A DNA stretch of 64,000 bases from CAWAMR01 sp963783095 (GCA_963783095.1 CAWAMR010000008.1:620001-684000); one strand, 5' to 3'; shown: positions 32,168 to 41,684, numbered from the stretch's first letter. The notes: a model not told the origin generated them from the letters alone. Program-made: numbers and translations.

Positions 32168-32752
32168 TTACTCTGTCGATTGTTCCCTACTCGTCCCCTT
32201 CAGGGCACTGGTCAGCCAGGCTTGGGCGTAGGTCCACATCCGGAAGGCACTCGCCCGGGACATTCCCAGAGCTTGCCCGGCCTCTTCGACCGAGAGGCCT
32301 GCGAACACCCTCAGTTTCGCCAGTTCCGCCGATTTCGCGTCGACGCTCTCGAAGCGAGTCAGGACGCTATCGAGGTCGAGCCATTGATCTGGGTCGTCCT
32401 TCGAAGCAGCGACCAACTCATCGGGATCAAGAGCAGCTCGCTCTGAGGCGTGGCCGCGCTTGATCGTGTGTTTGCGCCGGGCGGACTCGATGAGGATACG
32501 GCGCATGGCTTCGGCCGCCGACGCGAAGAACTGCGCACGACCGGTCCACCTGAGCGCATCTTCCGGTCCTGCGAGACGGAGGTAGGCCTCGTGAACGAGC
32601 GCAGTCGGCTGAAGCGTATGATCGCATGATTCGGCCGCCATTCGGGCGGCGGCCAACTTCCGCAACTCGTCGTAAACGAGCGGGAGGAGACTCGCTGCGG
32701 CCTGGCGATCGCCCGCCGCCGCACCGTTCAGAAGCCTTTGAAACTCAGACAT
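32168..32752 (-). CDS. ECF sigma factor, TIGR02999-like
   Basis: 194 residues. SLLPLVYDELRKLAAARMA ... LQPTALVHEAYLRLAGP is the signature of the TIGR02999 group, then FFASAAEAMRRILIESARRKHTIKRG for region 2 and LAKLRVFAGLSVEEAGQALGMSRASAFRMWTYAQAWL for region 4. It precedes the kinase-WD40 gene on the same strand, repeating the sigma-then-kinase arrangement at 10.5-13.5 kb. The 234 bases to the calpain gene form a divergent promoter region with no further gene. Confidence 0.9.
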   Translation of the reverse strand: MSEFQRLLNGAAAGDRQAAASLLPLVYDELRKLAAARMAAESCDHTLQPTALVHEAYLRLAGPEDALRWTGRAQFFASAAEAMRRILIESARRKHTIKRGHASERAALDPDELVAASKDDPDQWLDLDSVLTRFESVDAKSAELAKLRVFAGLSVEEAGQALGMSRASAFRMWTYAQAWLTSALKGTSREQSTE

Positions 32753-32986
32753 ATTGGTTTGATGCTATTCGATTGTCCTGGTCCAAGCAAGCGCCAAGCG
32801 AAGACTCAGCCCGCTGGCTCTATTAAACAGTGCGTATTTAGCAGTGAACTTGTCTCAAGAAAGCCGCCAATTTTATTGAGCGTCCGGGGCACCTCAACCA
32901 GTTTCTTTGAGACTTTGCCGAACGAATTTTCGCATTGGTAAATAGAGCTGCCTTGCGACAACCCTTACCTTTTCCGGACTGGTGCC

Positions 32987-35900
32987 ATGAACCGAATCAT
33001 CGAGAAATTGATCTCCCTCTTCCGGTTCACTCGACAAACCAACGATTCTGCCCCGATCAAACGGGCCCCGAAGCGAACGAGTTTGAGCGTCGTCGAACCA
33101 CTGGAGGAGCGGTGCCTGCCAAGTGGAAGCCCGTGGGCGCTAACGAGTAACTACGAGCTAATCTATACACCAAGCTCGACGGTCGTTCTCCAAAACGTAG
33201 AGCAATATCAGTGGTCTTCCGCCAGCGGGATGGGGTTTGCACTCCAACAAGGAGGAAATCTCTATGACTTCACGACTTCCGCTCCGAGCGCGGCCAATCC
33301 CATTGGGGTAAATGCCGAGTCTTTCGGACTCAGCTCCAACGGCACCATTTACGATCTGATTGAGGGGGGCACTCTCCAGGTCTCCTCGACGAGCTCCGGA
33401 TCTGTTTCGTGGTCTCTCGCCGACACAACTTCCGCAGGCCATGCCGCAGTGACGGAATCGTTTGCCGTTACATCCAACAATACTCTCTACGACCTGGATG
33501 CCGGCGGTAAACTTCAAGTTTCGACCAATTGCGGAGCTGCCTGGTCGAATCTGGACAATAACACGGAGTCCTTCGCCGCCACGTCGGGCAATACTCTCTA
33601 CAACCTTCTTGAGGGTGGAACGCTCGAATCGTCGGCCAATTCCGGAAGTACCTGGAATTCTTTGGATACCAACACGGAATCCTTCGCCGTTTCCAGCACG
33701 GGCGCTCTTTATGATCTCGATATCGGAGGTGTGCTGAGCGCCTTGACCTCTGGCGGATCCTGGACGACGATTGACACCAACACGCAATGGTTCGCCGTTA
33801 CTCCTAACAACGCCATTTACAACCTCCTCGTGGGCGGGTCGTTCGAGTATATGACCGCTGCCGGTAACACCTGGACGCCATCCACTATTACCAACCCCTC
33901 AAGCAGCACAACCCCAATCCAGTCATTTACTATGGAGGCTAATGGAGAAATCTATGTGTTGGAATCCGATGGCACTTTAAGTTTCATTAACAACGCAAAC
34001 GCCTGGCAATTGGCGGATAGCAATGTCCAAAGTTTTGCCGCCAGTCCGAACGGTGCCCTTTACGATTTGCATACCGGTGGCCTGCTGCAAGAAGACCCGA
34101 CGGCTGGTGCGGCATGGAAAAACCTCGACAGCGCCTTGAATAGTTCGACCCAGTCGTTCAAGGTTGGCACTAACGGTACGCTTTACAATCTCGTGACCGG
34201 CGGGTTATTGGATTACACCAACACAAATGGCGGCTCGTGGACAACACTCGATACCGCCACGCAGGACTTTGCAGTCAGCGGCAACGGCACGCTCTACGAC
34301 CTGGCCGACAATCCCGGTGAACTGTGGATTACGACCAATCTGGGTTACGGCTGGGGGGTGGTGGACACCGACACCCAATCGTTCAAGGTTGGCACTAACG
34401 GTACGCTTTACAATCTCGTGACCGGCGGGTTGTTGGATTACTCCAACACAAATGGTGACTCGTGGACAACACTCGATACCGCCACGCAGGATTTTGCGGT
34501 CACAGGCACCGGCACGCTCTACGACCTGGCCGACAATCCCGGTGAACTGTGGATCACGACCAATCTGGGATACGGCTGGGGGGTGGTCGACACCGACACC
34601 CAATCGTTCAAGGTTGGCACTAACGGTACGCTTTACAATCTCGTGACGGGCGGGTTGTTGGAATACTCCGACACGAATGGCGGTTCGTGGACAACACTCG
34701 ATACCGCCACGCAGGATTTTGCGGTCACAGGCAACGGCACGCTCTACGACCTGGCCGACAATCCCGGTGAACTGTGGATCACGACCAATCTGGGTTACGG
34801 CTGGGGAGTGGTCGATACGAATACGCAGTCGTTCACAGTCGGCATCAACGGAACACTCTACAATCTCTTGACTAGCGCGTTATTGGAATACTCCAACACG
34901 GGTAGCGGCTCGTGGACAGCACTCGATACCGCTACGCAGGATTTTGCAGTCAGCGGCAACGGCACGCTTTATGATCTGGCCGACAATCCCGGTGAATTGT
35001 GGATTACCACGAATCTGGGCTACGGCTGGGGCGTGATCGATACGAATACGCAGTCGTTCACCGTCGGCGCTAACGGCACTCTCTATAACCTGCTAACCAA
35101 TGAAATCTTGGAATATTCGACCGATTTCGGCAGCTCATGGAGTACGCTCGACCCAGCCACGCAAGCATTCGCGGTGAGCGGTAACGGCACGCTTTATGAT
35201 CTCGCCGACAGCCCCGGCGAACTTTGGAGCACTACTGATTTGGGCATGGGGTGGAGCTTGCTCGACAACAACACTCAGACCTTCACCGTCAGCGCTAACG
35301 GCAATCTCTACAACTTGCTGACCAACGGAGAATTGGAGTCGTCGATTGACGTCGGCAGCTCGTGGACGAATCTCGACAGTCTTGTGACTTCGTTCGCTGT
35401 GAGTTCCAACGGTGCCCTTTCCGAGATCGATTGGTTCGATAATCTGCAGGATCCCGTTCTGGCCGCGCAAGCGCGAAGCGATTACACCAGAGACGATGCG
35501 ATAACTCGCCAAGACTTCATCGGCTTACTGAATACTGTGATCGCCTCCGGATCTCATGTGACCGCTGCACAACTAAGCTCGCTGCAAACGTTGGTTGACG
35601 ATAGTACCGGCGCTAATCCGGCCTTGATTATGCCGGCATACGTCAACAATCTGGCCGGAAAAGTCGTTAACGGAGATCCGGCCAACGCCCTTTATCAGAC
35701 CAAGCCGCTCGGCAACATCGCCGCCAATAGCCCAACCACGCAGCTCAACCTCCTGGAGCAGAAGTGGTTTTACGGTGCCGATACGCCTCAGGCTTCGGGT
35801 TCCTACCAAACGCCTGGGGGTACTTTGTTCGGCAGCTCGGGCGTCCCGAGTTACCACGATATCGCCCAGGGGGCAGTCGCCGATTGCTATTTCCTGTCGG

Positions 35901-36616
35901 CGCTGGGCCAGCTTGCGCTGCAATCGCCAAGTGCGATCGAAAACATGTTCATCAACAATGGCGACGGCACCTACACGGTTCGCTTTTACGACAACGGTGT
36001 AGCGGACTACGTCACCGTCAATATGTTGCTCCCGGAGAGCGGCGGCACATTCGTCTATGCAGGTTATTACCAATATGGCCGGAATGCCGCTTTTGGGAGT
36101 AGCAGTAATGTCCTGTGGGTAGCGCTTGCAGAAAAGGCCTATGCCCAGCTCGCCGAGGAGGGCTGGAGCCGCGATGAATCCTCAGAGGATTCCAACGCCT
36201 ATTCGTCGATCAACTTCGGCAATCAAGGGCAAATAACCGTGTGGAATCAGATCATCGGCAACGCATCGTACACTCACTACTACCTCGACGGGAGCAGCAC
36301 GCCTCAAAGCACATACGCCGGCATTCTGAATGCCATGGAGCAGAGTAATCTGATCGCGATCCATACGTTAGACAGCTTTCCCAGCAACCCGCCGGTTGCG
36401 AATCCGGGGTTCAATTCAGATCATTCCTACACCTTGGAAGGTTATAACCTGAGCACGGGCGTATTCACTTTCGTGAACCCTTACGATGACGGCGACGGCC
36501 CTCGATTCGTCTACGCGACCTGGGAGCAAGTGGAGACGTTCGTGGACGTAGTCGACGACTTACTCCCTCCTGCTGGAATAGAGTTTAGCTCCATCGTCGG
36601 GAGTCCGGCCACGTGA
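32987..36616 (+). CDS. calpain-family (C2) cysteine protease with repeat domain
   Basis: 1,209 residues in one frame. The N-terminus contains PLEERCLPS, a motif at the start of many planctomycete exported proteins. Residues about 50-830 are propeller-like repeats (SFxVGxNGTLYNLxTGGLL ... NTNGGSWTTLDTATQDFAV ... NPGELWITTNLGYGWG). The C-terminal third is a calpain domain: DIAQGAVADCYFLSAL with Cys967, SDHSYTLEGY with His1146 and FVNPYDDG with Asn1164, the expected Cys-His-Asn triad. Calcium dependence cannot be judged. No ribosome binding site stronger than a purine patch was seen. Confidence 0.88.
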   Translation: MNRIIEKLISLFRFTRQTNDSAPIKRAPKRTSLSVVEPLEERCLPSGSPWALTSNYELIYTPSSTVVLQNVEQYQWSSASGMGFALQQGGNLYDFTTSAPSAANPIGVNAESFGLSSNGTIYDLIEGGTLQVSSTSSGSVSWSLADTTSAGHAAVTESFAVTSNNTLYDLDAGGKLQVSTNCGAAWSNLDNNTESFAATSGNTLYNLLEGGTLESSANSGSTWNSLDTNTESFAVSSTGALYDLDIGGVLSALTSGGSWTTIDTNTQWFAVTPNNAIYNLLVGGSFEYMTAAGNTWTPSTITNPSSSTTPIQSFTMEANGEIYVLESDGTLSFINNANAWQLADSNVQSFAASPNGALYDLHTGGLLQEDPTAGAAWKNLDSALNSSTQSFKVGTNGTLYNLVTGGLLDYTNTNGGSWTTLDTATQDFAVSGNGTLYDLADNPGELWITTNLGYGWGVVDTDTQSFKVGTNGTLYNLVTGGLLDYSNTNGDSWTTLDTATQDFAVTGTGTLYDLADNPGELWITTNLGYGWGVVDTDTQSFKVGTNGTLYNLVTGGLLEYSDTNGGSWTTLDTATQDFAVTGNGTLYDLADNPGELWITTNLGYGWGVVDTNTQSFTVGINGTLYNLLTSALLEYSNTGSGSWTALDTATQDFAVSGNGTLYDLADNPGELWITTNLGYGWGVIDTNTQSFTVGANGTLYNLLTNEILEYSTDFGSSWSTLDPATQAFAVSGNGTLYDLADSPGELWSTTDLGMGWSLLDNNTQTFTVSANGNLYNLLTNGELESSIDVGSSWTNLDSLVTSFAVSSNGALSEIDWFDNLQDPVLAAQARSDYTRDDAITRQDFIGLLNTVIASGSHVTAAQLSSLQTLVDDSTGANPALIMPAYVNNLAGKVVNGDPANALYQTKPLGNIAANSPTTQLNLLEQKWFYGADTPQASGSYQTPGGTLFGSSGVPSYHDIAQGAVADCYFLSALGQLALQSPSAIENMFINNGDGTYTVRFYDNGVADYVTVNMLLPESGGTFVYAGYYQYGRNAAFGSSSNVLWVALAEKAYAQLAEEGWSRDESSEDSNAYSSINFGNQGQITVWNQIIGNASYTHYYLDGSSTPQSTYAGILNAMEQSNLIAIHTLDSFPSNPPVANPGFNSDHSYTLEGYNLSTGVFTFVNPYDDGDGPRFVYATWEQVETFVDVVDDLLPPAGIEFSSIVGSPAT
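34154..35388 (+). repeat. 225-bp in-frame tandem repeats inside the calpain gene
   Basis: The phrase starting TCGTTCAAGGTTGGCACTAA recurs at 34154, 34379, 34604, 34829, 35054 and, diverged, 35279: an exact 225-bp (75-codon) period. The first three copies are nearly identical at DNA level, so the number of units may vary or be collapsed in assembly. Confidence 0.9.
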
Positions 36617-36792
36617 GATTGCGGGCTGGTAACATTGCCGAACCAGGCGTTGAGCAGACGATGGAACTCTGCGTCGGCAACAAGATTGTAGGAAATTCTA
36701 CGCTTTCCCTCGCTTTTGTGGCCGGTCGTGACGCGGATGATCTCGCTTGGTCTGGCCCCCGTACTGCCGTTGCGCTCTTGAAGCGTAGCCAT
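36613..36792 (-). pseudogene. possible remnant of a tyrosine recombinase
   Basis: The frame starting at 36792 opens MATLQERNGS, which I recognise as the start of a planctomycete phage-type integrase family, then jumps to TGARPSEIIRVTTGHKSEGKRRISYNL, which could be a later integrase segment (TGARxSEI). The core with the His and Tyr catalytic residues is missing. It lies next to the tRNA fragment. Recognition rests on short matches only. Confidence 0.35.
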
Positions 36793-36903
36793 TTGTGAAC
36801 TCTCCGCGAACTGTGGCACTATGCCAATTATATGCCAAGCAAGGGGAAATGAAAAAGGGCAGCGACCAGAGGATTTTCCCTAAGTCATTACCCGTATTGG
36901 AGA

Positions 36904-36955
36904 TGCCGAGGACAGGACTTGAACCTGCATGAGCTTGCGCTCACTAGCTCCTGAG
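36904..36955 (-). other. attachment site: 3' part of tRNA-Leu(CAG)
   Basis: On the minus strand the segment reads from a CTCAGGA anticodon loop (CAG) through a long class II variable arm (TGAGCGCAAGCTCA) and a T-arm (GCAGGTTCAAGTCCTGT) to the acceptor strand CCTCGGCA. The 5' half of a tRNA is absent: the bases beyond 36960 do not form D-arm or acceptor pairing. A tRNA 3' fragment starting at the anticodon loop is the usual product of integration by a tRNA-targeting tyrosine recombinase. Its orientation puts the element at higher coordinates and the intact tRNA beyond it. Confidence 0.8.
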
Positions 36956-37132
36956 CCTGGTTTTGAGGGGTTTCGGGCACATTGCTGCAGCACTAGGGTC
37001 GCGTTGGAATCTCCGTAAATCACGAGGAAAACGGCCATACCGTATCCTCTTCGAATTGTAGCCGCATTGCTCTCACATGGTCAATACCGCCCCCCAATTG
37101 CCCCCCTCAAATTCTTCTGCGTCACAACACAA

Positions 37133-37432
37133 TCAGTTTGCGAATCGCGACGGTTGCGGAGTTTGGTTCCACGCTGGTGCCGGCAGTAGTCCTTCCTTCT
37201 GATAGCGGAGCGACTCCTCGTGGCTAATAACCCACGCCGGGTGTGCCCCGCGACCGCTCCGTCGCTTCTCAGCACAAATGCGTCCCAATCGGCACCACTC
37301 ACGGACCGTGAATTCCGCCTTATGCACGATTTTGGCAAATTCCTCGGTGGTGTACCAATCCTTGATCGTTTGGCGCTCCACCAGAATCAGCATCATCGCT
37401 TCAATCTTTTCCAGCCTTTCCTCAAGCGTCAT
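37133..37432 (-). CDS. excisionase-like HTH protein
   Basis: ATG at 37432 (MTLEERLEKIEAMM), about 99 residues: a short coiled N-terminus, then DWYTTEEFAKIVHKAEFTVREWCRLGRICAEKRRSGRGAHPAWVISHEESLRYQKEG, a winged HTH_17/excisionase-type domain. It is the first gene inside the tRNA attachment site, where excisionase (Xis) genes commonly lie. Likely a directionality factor or repressor for the element. Confidence 0.72.
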   Translation of the reverse strand: MTLEERLEKIEAMMLILVERQTIKDWYTTEEFAKIVHKAEFTVREWCRLGRICAEKRRSGRGAHPAWVISHEESLRYQKEGLLPAPAWNQTPQPSRFAN

Positions 37433-37658
37433 AATGCACCCATTTCCCAAGTCACGATTTTTCCGGTTCGATTTCGAGCAAACAGCGCCTTCGGCGGGAA
37501 GGAGCCTACGGTGGTTCTTATTTCCTCTTGAGCCAGCTTTCTAACATGACATTGCCCTGTGCACGACCTAGTTTTTTCGCGGCCGGTTTGCCCAGATGCA
37601 TGAGGGCTCGGTGCAATATAGAGGCCAATGCATTGGGAAAAAATCATCTGTTCGGACT

Positions 37659-38049
37659 CTACATTTCGCGTCCCCATTTCCTCGATCTATCACTATTGGC
37701 TTTCTCCTCCACCGCCTTCTCCTTGCGCGGCTCAGCGATAGTGTGTCCGCGCATCAGGTCCCACGCAGTCTGAAATTCGATGGCCTTATGCGGGTTGCTG
37801 GGAGCGTCCCTGACCAGCGCCGTGATCTTCTGCCCGGATCCCAACGCCTCGTTGAGTTGCTTCGGCGAAATCTCCTGGTTGCGAATGGGGTAGTAATAGC
37901 GCCTCGTAGTGCATCTGGCTGTCGATCCCAAAATCAGCCACTGCCGCCTGGTTCGGCCACTCGTCGAGCAAAACGCTGATAACCAAATCGCGGGTAGCCG
38001 GCTCCGCCTCGCGTAGCTCCTTGGAAAAAAATGGATTCTTGGCGCTCAC
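37659..38049 (-). CDS. hypothetical element protein, one frameshift
   Basis: A GTG start at 38049 is set by AGGAG seven bases upstream. It reads VSAKNPFFSKELREAEPATRDLVISVLLDEWPNQAAVADFGIDSQMHYEA, then after a shift near 37895 RYYYPIRNQEISPKQLNEALGSGQKITALVRDAPSNPHKAIEFQTAWDLMRGHTI, ending in a charged tail. About 130 residues, soluble. Not recognised; part of the same-strand element gene run. Confidence 0.6.
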
Positions 38050-38448
38050 GATGGAACTCCTATTGTGTGGGCAGGCGCAGAATAGTCGGACATTGTCCTC
38101 CCGACCATTGAGGAGGGAAATCCATCCCAATCGATAAGGATGCGTCCTCACTTTCCTTTCCTTCCAAACCGCGAATGCAAAAGCCTCTGTTCTACACAGC
38201 AAGTGTTGATGAGGCGCAATGAAACCTTGACGCAGAGTGCCGCCGTTTGGTCGTAAGCACGCAGTTCTGGAAGCCGAGGCCGAAAATTCCGAATACCATG
38301 GAGCTTTCTTTCCGGGCGATCGTGTAATAGCTAGTGTTGCGAGGCCGGTTCCCGCACCATCCGTTTCGTTGCCGCGCCTGAATTCCCTCCTTTCGATGAG
38401 CGACCGGGGTCGAGCGATCGTAACTCTCGACCCGAGCCGATCCAGCAT
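38050..38448. other. no convincing gene
   Basis: About 400 bases. Frames on both strands are open in places but give Arg/Ser-rich, unstructured translations with no start signal. Nothing recognised except the ribosome binding site of the downstream GTG-start gene. Confidence 0.5.
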
Positions 38449-38814
38449 TCACACGTCGCCGGAGCCCTTAAGCCCTTGGAGCACGCCAACAACCAACTCT
38501 TCGAGCAACCGGCGGCTGGCCCGTGACAGCGACGGCAAATAGTCGAAGAAATACTCGGCCAAATCTTCGATTTCAGCGTCGTAGAATCCCTGGGCTTTGT
38601 CCTCCGTCATCTTCAACAAAAGCCCGACGCAATAGGATTTCTGACCGATATTTGGATCGGTCAGATCCGTTTTGGCCGTGGGAGCGGTGCGAACCACTCG
38701 GATGAAGCTCTCGGCCTCCTTCTTGGTGTTGGACCGCTGAAGCAGAATACTTGCTTTTTCAACCATCATTCGAGCCGCTGGGCCGATGAGGTCATTGACG
38801 TTTCCGTAGGACAT
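38449..38814 (-). CDS. hypothetical helical protein
   Basis: 121 residues, ATG at 38814 with GGAG about 8 bases upstream. MSYGNVNDLIGPAARMMVEKASILLQRSNTKKEAESFIRVVRTAP ... KSYCVGLLLKMTEDKAQGFYDAEIEDLAEYFFDYLPSLSRASRRLLEELVVGVL. Mostly helical, soluble, no known motif. Within the element gene run. Confidence 0.65.
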   Translation of the reverse strand: MSYGNVNDLIGPAARMMVEKASILLQRSNTKKEAESFIRVVRTAPTAKTDLTDPNIGQKSYCVGLLLKMTEDKAQGFYDAEIEDLAEYFFDYLPSLSRASRRLLEELVVGVLQGLKGSGDV

Positions 38815-38871
38815 TGGTTTCTCCAGAATTCCCGCTTAGGGCTTGTTTGCGTTGCTCAGTTTCTACTCGGA

Positions 38872-39051
38872 TCAAGTCGTGCACTCGCGGCGTTCGACCG
38901 ATTCTTCATACCTCTCAAGAGCCGCCTTGAACGAAAAATAAAGCAGTTGCATTACCGAAAGGCGGCGCTCAAACGGCAGATCGGTTTTTAGCTGTTCCAT
39001 CACCTCGCGCATCGCCTGCATAGCGGCATCATGTTGAAGACTCTGATTCAT
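38872..39051 (-). CDS. small helical protein, 59 aa
   Basis: ATG at 39051 preceded by AAAGGGA; it encodes 59 residues (MNQSLQHDAAMQAMREVMEQ ... LSVMQLLYFSFKAALERYEES). Amphipathic helices and normal codon use. Its start overlaps the end of the next gene upstream by 23 bases, typical of translational coupling. Function unknown. Confidence 0.6.
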   Translation of the reverse strand: MNQSLQHDAAMQAMREVMEQLKTDLPFERRLSVMQLLYFSFKAALERYEESVERRECTT

Positions 39052-39142
39052 CGCGTCCCTTTCTCGCCATGTGCCTTTCCAGTAGTCCGATCAGCATGAC
39101 CAGCAGCATTCCGCCAGCGATCAACAATGAAGACTCTCTCAT
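39029..39142 (-). CDS. 37-aa single-pass membrane peptide
   Basis: ATG at 39142 with a strong GGAGG six bases upstream. MRESSLLIAGGMLLVMLIGLLERHMARKGRDE shows one hydrophobic helix followed by a basic juxtamembrane stretch. Overlaps the start of the 59-aa gene. The ideal ribosome binding site and coupling support expression despite the length. Function unknown; perhaps an accessory of the coupling protein. Confidence 0.55.
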   Translation of the reverse strand: MRESSLLIAGGMLLVMLIGLLERHMARKGRDESESST

Positions 39143-39229
39143 TTAGATCCTCCGCAGGCGGCGAATCCGATTGGATTCCCCGCCTGTGAACAGGTTAACT
39201 CAGTGTGTTTTTATCCTCCCTTCCGAAGT

Positions 39230-39486
39230 TCACTTCGCTTCTTTCGATGCTTTGCCGTTGCCCGGATCAACAGCTGCCTCCTTTGCGGTTGGGCCGATTT
39301 TGGCAACCGGCGTTGCATTTCCATTCGTCTCGGGTGGCTTACCGTTGAGCCACCAATCTAAGGCGCGCTGCGAATGGCCTTTCCGGTCGTGCTATCCTTG
39401 CATCCCGCTTGGAGCAGCTTGAAGCAAGAAAAGACCAGACACAGGGCCATAAATATCAAACACGAAAGCGGTCCCTCGAAGAGCAT
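39230..39486 (-). CDS. small membrane protein, probably frameshifted
   Basis: From ATG 39486: MLFEGPLSCLIFMALCLVFSCFKLLQAGCKDSTTGKAIR (one membrane helix), then a shift near 39368 to ALDWWLNGKPPETNGNATPVAKIGPTAKEAAVDPGNGKASKEAK, ending at 39230. The joining is inferred from composition (Ala/Pro/Lys-rich periplasmic-like tail). No family recognised. Confidence 0.35.
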
Positions 39487-39631
39487 GTGTAACTCATTTC
39501 TTCCGCACGAAAAAATCGACTACGATGTGTTTAAGCTCGGCACCCTTTACACTGTTAAACGCAGCGATGGTCTTCTGCGCTTTCGTACCAGCAAATGACC
39601 ACGCCGAAGAGAAGTAAGGTACGCCAGTCCA

Positions 39632-39856
39632 TTATTCACGCCCTCGTGAATGCTCTTCCTCCTTGTGATCGCGAGCAGACGCAATTTCCCCCTGCGTTGC
39701 GGTCCCATATAGTCCAATTTCGTCCACTGTCGGAGCGTCCTTCGATGGGTTCACGGCCTCCCTGAGCTCACGGATTCCCTGGCGCAAAACTGCGTCCAGG
39801 TGTCCTTCGCCAATCTTGCGTTTTCGTGGGGCGTCCGGTTCCTCTTTCTTTGCCAT
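39632..39856 (-). CDS. small hypothetical protein overlapping the coupling-protein gene
   Basis: 74 residues, ATG at 39856: MAKKEEPDAPRKRKIGEGHLDAVLRQGIRELREAVNPSKDAPTVDEIGLYGTATQGEIASARDHKEEE. Charged, soluble. The AVLRQGxxEL ... GTxTxGEIA layout looks like a conserved small mobile-element protein, but I cannot name it. It overlaps the 3' end of the VirD4-like gene by 89 bases in another frame, so it is probably coupled to it. Confidence 0.6.
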   Translation of the reverse strand: MAKKEEPDAPRKRKIGEGHLDAVLRQGIRELREAVNPSKDAPTVDEIGLYGTATQGEIASARDHKEEEHSRGRE

Positions 39857-41684
39857 GATTTATCCCTTTCTTTTCATGTGGGGCCAGCATTACTGGTGCG
39901 GTTCTAGCGTTTTGCTGATACTCCTCTCTGGCCATTGCTGTCAGGCAAAGGCCGATGACGACGACAAATGCCAACAAGCTCAGGCATCGAGCCAGTAGCA
40001 AGAACCGGCTGGGCCTTCGTAACACCGATTGGAAAGCGGGTTCGTAGAACCGCACCAAATTTGTCATGAACGGCTTCACGCCGGGAGTAAATACATACGC
40101 TGTCCTTTCATCAGCCGTCATGATCTCATCCGGCATTTGTAACTTGCGGCCAATCTCGTTGATGTTGTAACCGTAGTTCGTCGATGTCGTTTTCTGTTCG
40201 GTCATCGATCTGTCTTGGCTGCGACTCGTCGATGTGCCCCCGCTCTCCGAGCGCACGGTGATGGTCGCCACCCCTAGTTTTTCCGAGATCGCATTCGCTG
40301 TGAATGTGTCGTTGGTGCCAAAATAAATTTGGTTGTCCATGTTGCTAAGGAAGGTCGCCGATCGACCATCCGGGAAGCATTGTTGAAGCTGGCCCATCGA
40401 TTGATATACAAATGTCAATCTCGTTCCGAAGCCCCGCATCCGCTCGATGGCATCGTCAATAACCGGCAAATGGCCAAAACTGGCGGCTTCGTCCAAAATC
40501 CAGTGCACTTGCCCGGTTTCTCTTGCACCTCCTCGGATTGTTGCTTGCATCAGTCCGTTCAACCAGAGTCGTAGTAACCCCGCATGCGACCGTAAAAATT
40601 GAACCGGTAGAATTAGGTAACAAGTCATCTTCCCGGATCGCAGCCGGCCAGGGTTAAAGCTGGTTGAACCCGTACTCTCCGCCACCGGAATGGTGTTGAG
40701 AAAGTTGAGGAATCTATTGGTCGTAGTTAGTACCGATCCGCGCTCGCGATCGATGAAGTTACGCAGTTGTGATCCTAAGCTGCTAAGCATTCCTTCCCAG
40801 CGTGGCGACGCCTCGATTCGCTTGATGGCTTCGTCCAGCATCTTGATGTTTCCGAGAATTTCTCGAACAATTTGAAGGTTGCGCTCCTCTCTGGGAAATT
40901 GCAACACGTAGGCAATGATGGCCCATATATGCAATTCCGCCGACGCGTTCCAATGCGGTTCCTTTTCGTTTCCAGTAGAAATCACAAGACTTTCAGCGAT
41001 ACTCCGGGCGAGGTCTAACGCCGAATCCGAATCATCAATAAGGTCTAGCGGATTGAAAGTGTCAGGGTAATTCGTCACTTGCCGGAATGGATCCAGCAAA
41101 ACAATGTCATGACCAAAATGCTTCCTGCGAAAATTCGCCGAAGCGATGGCATTTTCTCCCTTCGGATCTATGCAAACAATCGAACGAGCGTCGGTTAATA
41201 ATGTGGGGATGACGATCCCGGCACCTTTTCCACGGCCGCTGCCGGCGAAGACGACCGAGTGCGTTCTGCGCGTCAAGCGCGCCCAGGCCATGTCCTTGCG
41301 GTTGCCGAGTGACTTCAGGAACAGCCTGGATGCTGCCTCCGAGCCGCCTCTGTTGCGAAGCAGTAATTTGAAGCATTGCCAGGGAGTAGGGGAGGGCACC
41401 TTGCCGATCAAAAGACCCGTCGAGCCAAGCATGCCTGCTTCCCCAAGCTCAAACGGAGTTGCGACCGCCGCCGTTCCGTGAGACCATCCCGACCCTCGAA
41501 AAATCCTGGGCCTCTTCGCCCAAGCGATCATGAACAGCACCAAGCCCAAAGCTACGAATTGCCTGTTCTGGTCGATCATCCAAAATGCAACTCCGATGGC
41601 ACCGAGGATAACCAAGCCACTTGCCCAGAGCAGGCACAATCGGGCTACCCTCGTGCAAAAGCCGCCGGTTCGATATGCGCTTAT
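39768..41684 (-). CDS. VirD4/TraG-type conjugative coupling protein
   Basis: About 638 residues from the proposed start. Two N-terminal membrane helices (LCLLWASGLVILGAIGVAFWM; FVALGLVLFMIAWA), Walker A FAGSGRGKGAGIVIP, the T4CP-typical SIVCIDPKGEN, Walker B VHWILDEAASFG, and a C-terminal motor part with a Ser/Thr-rich linker and another hydrophobic segment. It would feed DNA to a type IV secretion channel. Start: AGGAGG at 41691-41696 is ideally spaced for the in-frame ATA at 41684; the first canonical in-frame alternative is a TTG at 41639 without such a site. No relaxase or VirB genes are in view. Confidence 0.88.
   Translation of the reverse strand: MSAYRTGGFCTRVARLCLLWASGLVILGAIGVAFWMIDQNRQFVALGLVLFMIAWAKRPRIFRGSGWSHGTAAVATPFELGEAGMLGSTGLLIGKVPSPTPWQCFKLLLRNRGGSEAASRLFLKSLGNRKDMAWARLTRRTHSVVFAGSGRGKGAGIVIPTLLTDARSIVCIDPKGENAIASANFRRKHFGHDIVLLDPFRQVTNYPDTFNPLDLIDDSDSALDLARSIAESLVISTGNEKEPHWNASAELHIWAIIAYVLQFPREERNLQIVREILGNIKMLDEAIKRIEASPRWEGMLSSLGSQLRNFIDRERGSVLTTTNRFLNFLNTIPVAESTGSTSFNPGRLRSGKMTCYLILPVQFLRSHAGLLRLWLNGLMQATIRGGARETGQVHWILDEAASFGHLPVIDDAIERMRGFGTRLTFVYQSMGQLQQCFPDGRSATFLSNMDNQIYFGTNDTFTANAISEKLGVATITVRSESGGTSTSRSQDRSMTEQKTTSTNYGYNINEIGRKLQMPDEIMTADERTAYVFTPGVKPFMTNLVRFYEPAFQSVLRRPSRFLLLARCLSLLAFVVVIGLCLTAMAREEYQQNARTAPVMLAPHEKKGINHGKERGTGRPTKTQDWRRTPGRSFAPGNP

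Noticed and set aside
36904..36990. A complete functional tRNA-Leu gene
   Set aside because: Bases beyond the anticodon loop do not supply a 5' acceptor strand or D-arm; only the 3' half is present.
37429..37677. 82-codon minus frame between the excisionase-like and next gene
   Set aside because: Overlaps both neighbours, composition not protein-like, no ribosome binding site.
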